Shown here: positions 57,221-64,000 of the stretch, piece after piece
Layout of the letters: each line of letters starts with the position of its first letter
Numbering within the stretch: position 1 is the stretch's first letter
Assembly (NCBI RefSeq): GCF_022682495.2
Contig: NC_071398.1
Span: forward strand, 26,725,426-26,789,425
Source: Desmodus rotundus
Lineage: Eukaryota; Chordata; Mammalia; Chiroptera; Phyllostomidae
Direction: 5' to 3'
DNA length: 64,000 nucleotides
Notes under the pieces: model-generated
Seen by the model: the letters and a program-made list of their open reading frames with translations, nothing else
What the model was told of the DNA's origin: nothing
Database searches by the model: none
Program-made: the position numbers and the translations under genes

Positions 57221-58465
57221 GGTTATGTTTGGGTGTTAATTAATTTTTCGACTTGGTTTTCTTTTTCCTGCAACATACTTAAATTACTTTCATGTGGAGA
57301 ATAAAAAGCTATTTGTGGAAGAATAGTTTCAGGAGTTATATCCATTCAGGATACAGAGACCAGAGCAGTTGAACTCATATATTGAAATGAGCAATAAATC
57401 TGATATGGACTGGAGGTCAGTCCCACCCCTTTTCTACCACATCCCCAGAACGATTTTGTGTTCATAGCCTATTATGGATGCAAGCCTCTGAGGGTAGTAA
57501 GCTCATTCTTTGAGCAATAGATGGAGTTCCTAGCAATTTCCAGGAACAGCCCTCCATGGGATACAGTACGCCATTCTGGAAGCAGGCATAGTGGGAACGA
57601 GGCCCAGCCAACATTTGCCTGCGGTCTCCATTGCTCAGCATATGAGCATCTCCCTGCATTGGGGTCAGGTGATGGTGGCCAATTACTAGCACCAGATTTG
57701 GCATCTCTGGTTTTCTTGGTCAAAAACCACATAAGAGCATCCTAATCCCCCTTCCACAAAAGGTTCACATCTTCTCTGCAGACAGGGGTTGCAGAGACAT
57801 CACATTGGAAAGTCTAGTGTTCTGGCTGGGGAACAGGTGCCCTATGTCTAGCTCGCCTGCTCTGTCACCATGAGCTGTTGGCCTCGGGAAGGCGCTGGCC
57901 CTCAGGATCCCAGCTGTGAAATACAAATAACACTTTGTTTATTTGCATCTTACTCAGATGGATTGGTGTGAGTTTCAGTAAGAAGAAGTCAGTGTGAGGC
58001 CCGGGAGGCATTAAAGTGCTGGACTAATACAGTGGCATGATGGAAGTTTGTGGAATCCCCATCGTCCAGTAGACCTCATGCTAAGCAATGTGCTTGAGGG
58101 TCCCGGGTCCTGGGAGGATGGGGTTGCCTCCCCGATGTCCCTCTCAGGAGCGTTGCCAAAGGGCGGATGCTGCCAGCATCTGCAAGGGATTCTATCTATC
58201 AGAGATCGCCAAAGGGTGAACAGTGTGACCTTGCTGTACACCCAGCAAGGGAGATCGGGTTGTTATGGAAACTAAATATTGGTGTCCTCAGAAAGTCCCA
58301 GCCCACTGGCCTTGGGAGTAAGGTGTCCTGGCAGTTTGGGGCATCCAGCTGCTGCAGGAAAAGCCAGCAGCAGGCCATGGGTAGATGCCCTCTTCTCTTC
58401 CCGTGCCTGTCATGGGAATATCCATTAATTGGCAGACACAAGGAACAAAGGAGACAATGAATTTT
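57221..58465. other. Intronic sequence without recognised features
   Basis: Several short frames overlap on both strands at 57460-57750 and 58010-58480. None resembles a protein. Confidence 0.35.
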
Positions 58466-58469
58466 GTAA

Positions 58470-58690
58470 CTTTGTAGCATAGTGATTAAGAGCTCTGGGG
58501 TAGCTAATTTCTATTTGAGTCAGCACGGCTGTTTACTGAGCTGTGTGATCTTGGACAACCAACTTACCTGTTCTGATCTTTTCATTCTCAACCACAAAGT
58601 AAGGATAGTACTGTCCCCTCAAAGGACTGTAAAAGATGAAATAAAATTATTTTTTCCAATGTTTCAGGGAACACATAGCAATTAATCATA
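58470..58690 (+). repeat. MIR element
   Basis: Sense MIR: TAGCATAGTGATTAAGAGCT, TACTGAGCTGTGTGATCTTG, GACAACCAACTTACCTGTTC and AGGACTGTAAAAGATGAAAT. Confidence 0.8.
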
Positions 58691-59745
58691 GCTGCTCTTA
58701 CTAGTTTTTTCCCTGAATATTTTTTAATGTTTTAGTTAAGTTCCACAAGTTTTTAATGTCAGTTTCCAGCCTTCAACCTGAGGAGGTTGACGTCTACTTC
58801 AGACTTGAGTTTTTCCTTCTATCCTGCATGAACCAAACATCAGAGCATTTTTCATGTGACCATTCGCTGCCCCTGTTTTAAGTATCAGAGAGAGAGATTC
58901 CTGAACAAAGCTGGATCTCCACAAATCCCCGGTGGATTTAAGGGGTACAAGATAAACAATAAAGAAGATCTTTTGGGGAGTGTTCTGTAGCCTGCAGATA
59001 GGACAAGCGTGAATCAGAGAAAGTGAAAAAGGCTGGTTGTCAGGAATGAGAACTGGTGAATGAGCGGCTGAAAGATGCCTTTTTGGGCTTACACCACAGG
59101 GGCTGTTTGAAGAGCTGAGCAGGAGTTTGGATGCATCCATGGCTACCTGATCTTTGTGGGAACCAAACGTGGTTTAAAAATTAAAGTCACCCTTTTGGGT
59201 GTCCTTCCACATTCGGAGAGACCTCTGGGCACCATAAACCAGGACCTGCTTCGGTGTGAACATTCTTCTTAGATGACAATGGCCTGGATCTCCAGGGGCT
59301 GTGAAGGCCCCCAGGGGCAGTCAGAAGGGTGGGGAAAAGAATTCGAAAACTAACATTAAAGGGTTGAAAGAGAGTGATGAGAAAGTAGTCTCTGGTCAAC
59401 CCGTTGGCTTGGAGGTTGCCAAAGATGCCAATTATAAACTTCTTTAAGAAGAATTTCTGAATCATGATGTACCCCTTTCCTCTGTCCTCCACAGAGCTGA
59501 GCGCATGGCTGTCACCTAAGACTGTGCAGGGGTCTCACTGCACAAGGGGGGTGACTGAGTGAGAAGAAGGCCTGAGCCAGCCCATGGTTCACTACCCAGG
59601 AGCCGCACTGCAGTGCGGGCATGTCTGCCAGACAAGGCTGCCTCTAATTTTCACAAAGGCATCAGGGGCTAGGATGGAATGAAATCCACATGAATTTTTT
59701 TGAAAATGTAGTTGATTTTATTTTTATCTCAGTGGTATCCAGGTG
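58691..59745. other. Intronic sequence without recognised features
   Basis: Nothing was recognised. Confidence 0.35.
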
Positions 59746-59749
59746 ATAA

Positions 59750-59951
59750 TAGTGATTAATAGCAAGGGTCCTGAGGTCAGAAAACTGTGCTGCTACTTAC
59801 TGAGCTGTGTGATCTTGGGCAACCTGCTTACCCTCTCTGATCTTGTGCCTCTCGTCCATAAAGTGGGGAGAGTACTAGCACCTCTTAAAAGATGAAATTA
59901 TTAGCTTGTATTAACTAATAAAAGATGAAATTATTAGCTTGTATCAACTAG
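59750..59951 (+). repeat. MIR element with 33-bp tandem duplication
   Basis: Sense MIR (TAATAGTGATTAATAGCAAG, TACTGAGCTGTGTGATCTTG, GGCAACCTGCTTACCCTCTC). Its 3' part is duplicated in tandem: 59886-59918 and 59919-59951 match at 31 of 33 bases. Confidence 0.85.
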
Positions 59952-60089
59952 TCATTGTTAACCAGCTGATAAAATAGAACCTAATCTCCAGCTTAGAGCT
60001 TCTCATGTTTTTCTGTAAAGTGAAGCCATAGAGTATCACAGCAGTGAAAAAAATAATTTTTCATGTGACCATAATGGCTGCATTCAGAT

Positions 60090-60270
60090 CATGGCTGTCG
60101 GGGACTAGCTGTGGGAACTAGGGCAGGGTGGCTGCCTCAACTTTCTCATCTGTAAAATGGGAATAGTAATAATGCTGATCTCATAGGGTTTGAATCGGCT
60201 GAATGAGTTAATGCATGTTAAGCATTGAGAACAAGGCCAGAAACATAGTAAGCACTGTATGACCTCACTA
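60090..60270 (+). repeat. MIR element
   Basis: Sense MIR: GCCTCAACTTTCTCATCTGT, AAAATGGGAATAGTAATAAT, CTCATAGGGTTTGAATCGGC and GCATGTTAAGCATTGAGAAC. Confidence 0.85.
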
Positions 60271-61325
60271 CCCGAGTGAGAGGTGAGTGCTGTCTGTGCG
60301 AGGCCAAGGGAGGTAAATGAAATCTCCGAGCACTCTGAGTTGCAGCCCAGTCAGCGCATCTCAAGCACAAACTTTCCTTGAGTCAGCTTCAGGGTTTTTT
60401 TAATAGTTTCATAATGTACTGATTGATCATTGATTCTGTCTACATATATGTGATTGCATATCTACAAGGTGAGGAGCACCCCCGGGGTGCTAGGAGAATA
60501 TGCTGGGAAACAAGATATGCCAGGGTTCCCACTGCCCTGTGGCTTTCATGTTAATGCCTAGGCTTAGTTTTGAAATGAACTGATTGGAAGTTCTCACCAG
60601 TGTGTGCAGGGGACATGCTGGGAAGCTGTGCTGTGCTCATTGCGTAGCTTGGTTCACACAGAGCCACATGCGCCCAGTGGAGACTGCTGGTGCTTGGTGG
60701 GAATGCAGTGTCCTACAAGAGCACGGGGTGACAATGGCCAAACTGTGGCCTGGTTCTCAGCCACACTTCACCAGCCCCATGAGCGTCCACTTCCAAATGC
60801 TGTACCCCCACCTTTCACTCTTCCATTGTCTTTGTTCTGTTCTCTTCATGTCCTTGCTGAGGAAGGTCCCCTGTTGCTCTATGCTTGGCTCTCCTATTTC
60901 TGATTTTGGAGTCCTGGGTTACTGTCTTGTTAGTGCACTTTGAGCACAAGAATGTTATAGTTCTGGTCCAGTTCAAGGGCCTATTTAGAAACAATTTGCT
61001 GCCTTAGTACAACAGTTGGGTCCCTCGTGTTCATGACGGGCATTATGGTTGGTAGCAAACATGTCTTCAAAGAGCTGCATCCTAGGTCTCCAATTCCCAC
61101 ATTGTAGTTTCCCCTCTTGCAAGTTTAAAATGCACAGAGCATGTGGGTGAACGACTTGCCGTTATAATTGCTCCAATGTTGTTGTTTCAGTTAAATGCTC
61201 CTCACACGCAAGTCCATGCTAGTGTGTTAACATTTCCCAAATCCAACAAGAAAGCATTCTGAACCAAACCCGGGGCACTGCACAGTAAGAAATAATCTGG
61301 GGTAAATTGGCCGTTGGCCCCCCTG
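60271..61325. other. Intronic sequence without recognised features
   Basis: A 119-codon open frame at 60584-60943 overlaps a second frame and has no recognisable domain. No repeat was recognised. Confidence 0.35.
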
Positions 61326-61329
61326 TGTA

Positions 61330-61560
61330 TCATTATTAAAGCTGCTGTTTATTAAACACTACATGTGCTGAGCACTTCCGTATATGTTTTCTTATTTAAT
61401 CCATTTCACACAGGAGACTTAAAGAGAAGGTGATAACAACATTTTACAGATAAGCAAACAACTGTTAAATAACTTTTTCAAGGTGTCCCAGCTGGTGTGT
61501 ATTGAATCTGGGATCCATATCTATTTCTCTCTACCTCTAAAACCCTGCATTTTCAATCAT
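61330..61560 (-). repeat. MIR element
   Basis: Antisense MIR: TACATGTGCTGAGCACTTCC, GTATATGTTTTCTTATTTAA, ACATTTTACAGATAAGCAAA and AACTTTTTCAAGGTGTCCCA. Confidence 0.75.
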
Positions 61561-62270
61561 TAAGAAACACTTCCTATTTTACCTCCAACTAGGCTCTGAT
61601 ATCTAATCTGCGAATTCCTAGGCCTCTTTCCCAGGACCTCCACTTAGTGGGGCTGGAAAGGGGGGTTGACTGGCTGATCTATTTCTTCTTAAATACCATC
61701 CTATACTATGACCCACTGCCACCTGCCCACTCTCCCTACCCCAGCTCCCAAAAGGGCTTTCCAAGCTTCTGACCTGAAGTGGCACCTAGCAAAATAATTT
61801 AGCTCTTGGAGTATTGGAAGCTGACATATTAATGCAAAGCCTCCTGAAATATTACTCATTATTATGCATTTCACCAGCATTTGAGTGATTTGTGAACTCT
61901 TCATTGGAATAAAGTACTGTAAAGGATTCATGAATGACCAAGTTTATGAAATTCTATAAAAACATTAGCAGGTGGTAATGATTCCCTCACACTGTGAATA
62001 TAATCTGCTGGCTGCAAATTTGTCAATATGGGAGGACAGGAGTGGAGTGGGAGACAGCCTGTCAGGCAGGTGGAAGGAGGTGGTGGAGGGTTTGGGCTGG
62101 GCTCAGCAGGGGACAAGAGGTAAAACAGGAATCAGGGCCCTGGTAGTGGGCAGGTGACCTGTGTCATGGGCCTGAGACCTTCACCCTGAGCTGCTCTCCA
62201 AGGTGGGAGATGCGTGGAGAAATGGGGATGTCAGAATTGGAAGGGAAAAGAAAGGAGCACTTGAAATGAG
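61561..62270. other. Unique intronic sequence, possible enhancer
   Basis: The AT-rich part at about 61790-62020 (GACATATTAATGCAAAGCCT, ATTACTCATTATTATGCATT, TTAGCAGGTGGTAATGATTC) holds homeobox, octamer-like and E-box words and no repeat match. Confidence 0.35.
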
Positions 62271-62271
62271 A

Positions 62272-62400
62272 GAGAGAACTTACATTTATTGAGAGCACCT
62301 ATGAAGTACTCAAGAACTCCCTGGAGTTCTACATACACAAACCTGTGAAGTCGGTTTGTTATCTTGTCTTTACCTCTGTGTTAGCTGAGGGCCAAAGTGG
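62272..62400 (-). repeat. MIR fragment
   Basis: Antisense MIR-like: ACTTACATTTATTGAGAGCA, then ACAAACCTGTGAAGTCGGTT. Confidence 0.5.
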
Positions 62401-62409
62401 TTTCCAAGA

Positions 62410-62560
62410 TATATTATTGTTATTAATGTTGGTGTTAACATTTATTGAACATTTACAATGTGCCAAGGCGCCACACTAAATACCTAAATGATCATCTCAT
62501 TTAATCTTCATAAAATGAGCTTAATACTGTTATCCTTCTCAATTATAGAACTGGTAACTG
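62410..62560 (-). repeat. MIR fragment
   Basis: Antisense MIR: ACATTTATTGAACATTTACA, ATGTGCCAAGGCGCCACACT and ATCATCTCATTTAATCTTCA. Confidence 0.7.
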
Positions 62561-63298
62561 GAACCACCTGTGTTCTTGGCCGCAGAACATGATCAGGGTT
62601 TCACTGTCTCCTGCTGAACAGTGGTTCACATTTTCTGGGATATACTTTGCTCTCCTTTGAGCCAGCTTTCTTGCATAAGTTTGGACTTTGTGGTTAAGAG
62701 GGTTCAAGCTGGCAGACGGAGGGTATCATTGCTTCTGTGTTTCCTGTCGCTTGTCTGGCTCTGCCCTGAGTCGAACCTGTGTGTGGCTCCAAGACAATTT
62801 GGCAGAAAACACATCAAAGTGAAAAAAGCTGCTGTCATGCCGAAATACATGCATTCGTAACATTAGTGACTGTAAGACAATTGGGGAATGTAGACTTACC
62901 CAGATTAGAGAGCTACTTAGGCGATTAACCTATTTACAATAATTTGCATGTTATCCATGGATGATGCATGCATCACCTTGATAGCACTGTGCTGCCCTTG
63001 GTAATATTTGCACAATACTCGGAATGCTCCCCCAGCCCTTGATTGTTAGGACAAGCTACATCCTTCTTCATCCTCTATCCTTGTCTCCCCCATGGCCATC
63101 TTTCTTAGTAGGGATTCTAGGGCTTCTGTAGTCAACAAAATCCTTTCAACTAATGTACAAAGAAAGGGATTTATTAAAGGGTACAGGTAGCTTTATAGAA
63201 TTGGCTGAAGGACCCTAAAACCTGGCTCACATGCAACACAACCAGAAACAGTGTTGCTATAGGAAATGCCCAGCCATGTATGATACTGTTCCAGTGCA
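62561..63298. other. Intronic sequence without recognised features
   Basis: It contains an octamer word (ATTTGCAT at about 62942) and a perfect 14-bp palindrome, TGATGCATGCATCA (62962-62975). No gene or repeat was recognised. Confidence 0.35.
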
Positions 63299-63299
63299 G

Positions 63300-63512
63300 G
63301 GTCTCCACTTCAGCATTATTGACATTCTGGGCTGGGTAATTCTTTGTGTGGGGGTCTGACCTTTGTGTTGCATGACATTTAGAAATGCCTGGCCTCTACC
63401 TACCAGGTGTGAGTAGCATCCCAATTTCACTCTTGACCATCAAAAATGTCTCCAGAGATTGCCAGTCATCCCATGGGGGTAAAATTGCCCCCATCTGAGA
63501 ATCACCATGCGA
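63300..63512 (-). mobile_element. MER20 hAT-Charlie element
   Basis: Antisense copy: CAGCATTATTGACATTCTGG, GGGTAATTCTTTGTGTGGGG, ATTTAGAAATGCCTGGCCTC, CAAAAATGTCTCCAGAGATT, GGTAAAATTGCCCCCATCTG and AGAATCACC. Confidence 0.9.
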
Positions 63513-64000
63513 GCGAAGTCCTCACTGCTGCCCCTCTTCCTGAACTCCTCTCCAATGATATTCAGAAGTGGGTGGGAGCAAGTCTTCCTTGGCTGTCCAG
63601 AAGAGCTGGGTGACTGCCACCGTGCTTTCCAGAACCTCTGAGCCCTGAGGCAGAGCCATCTCTAAGTCTTATGCTAAGATGTCAGGGAAGAAGCTAGATC
63701 TTATGATGGACTCTAGCTGCGCTTGCAAGGGGCCTGGGATGGGTGTTGTCATCATCAGCATTAGCACGTCATCAGCACAGTTTTGTTCTAAGAGTCAGTC
63801 AGTGATAGGCACGGCTCCCTGGGGGCAGGTAGTCCATGCTTGGGAGAGTGTGGCTTCACACCCACCATCCTTACTTCCAATAACGTAACGGTCCTTTTAA
63901 TCAGTAACACACACAGCCTGGGAGAGAGCCCTAACTGGGAGGAGACAGAACTTGGGTTAAAGCTCAGGCTGTGGAATCTGACCTACTGAGGTTAGGATCT
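63513..64000. other. Intronic sequence without recognised features
   Basis: Nothing was recognised up to the window end. Confidence 0.35.

Larger units (their letters stand above)
56594..64000 (+). other. CDH13: CDH13 intron downstream of the exon (5' part)
   Basis: This is non-coding sequence with MIR, L1-like and MER20 remnants. No further cadherin exon was recognised in any frame, so the following intron exceeds 7.4 kb. Confidence 0.8.

Noticed and set aside
56594..64000. A second CDH13 exon
   Set aside because: All frames were read for the expected continuation of EC1/EC2 (a calcium-binding DxNDN-type motif), and none was found.

Overview
The window is ordinary nuclear DNA from a placental mammal, almost certainly a bat. 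Four tRNA-derived SINEs of the VES type, restricted to bats, lie at about 14951, 18643, 35178 and 44760. They keep Pol III A/B boxes, and the best copies have target-site duplications (TSDs) of about 15 bp. Bat-type L1 3' ends and small mariner- and hAT-type elements fit a yangochiropteran bat. The form of the VES copies looks more like a noctilionoid or miniopterid-like bat than Myotis, but that is a weak inference. No bacterial, viral or plasmid organisation is present.

The only coding sequence I can support is one 153-bp internal exon at 56435-56587 on the + strand. It encodes part of extracellular cadherin domain 1 of CDH13 (T-cadherin, H-cadherin), probably exon 4 by human numbering. The acceptor and donor dinucleotides are canonical and both boundaries are phase 0. 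Everything before it (1-56434) and after it (56588-64000) reads as intron, in keeping with CDH13 being a very large gene with huge introns.

The introns are a record of transposon insertion. 1-3.4 kb: a bat L1 tail inside an older L1, then MaLR LTRs and a mariner MITE. 9.9-10.4 kb: a hAT MITE and a second mariner MITE. 14-22 kb: VES SINEs, an MLT1A LTR, a palindromic DNA element, an internally deleted mariner element and a MER20. 28.6-29.0 kb: a solo class I ERV LTR in antisense with a 4-bp TSD. 35.6-36.8 kb: two copies of one Tigger-like element. 38.8-42.1 kb: several L1 layers nested in each other, including a small element that appears to join an L1 5' end to an L1 3' UTR. 49.9-51.0 kb: a bat L1 tail with a long poly(T) and a G-quadruplex-type run, then a hAT element. 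MIR and L2 fragments are scattered throughout.

The non-repeat stretches hold no gene I can recognise. Several AT-rich segments with homeobox-type motifs are candidates for conserved intronic enhancers, but I cannot test conservation here. I found no novel biological system. The points most worth a second look are the L1 5'/3' fusion, the nested L1 stack, the solo LTR, the deleted mariner and the candidate enhancers around the CDH13 exon. Repeat family names were assigned by eye and from memory of consensus sequences; class-level calls are firmer than subfamily names.
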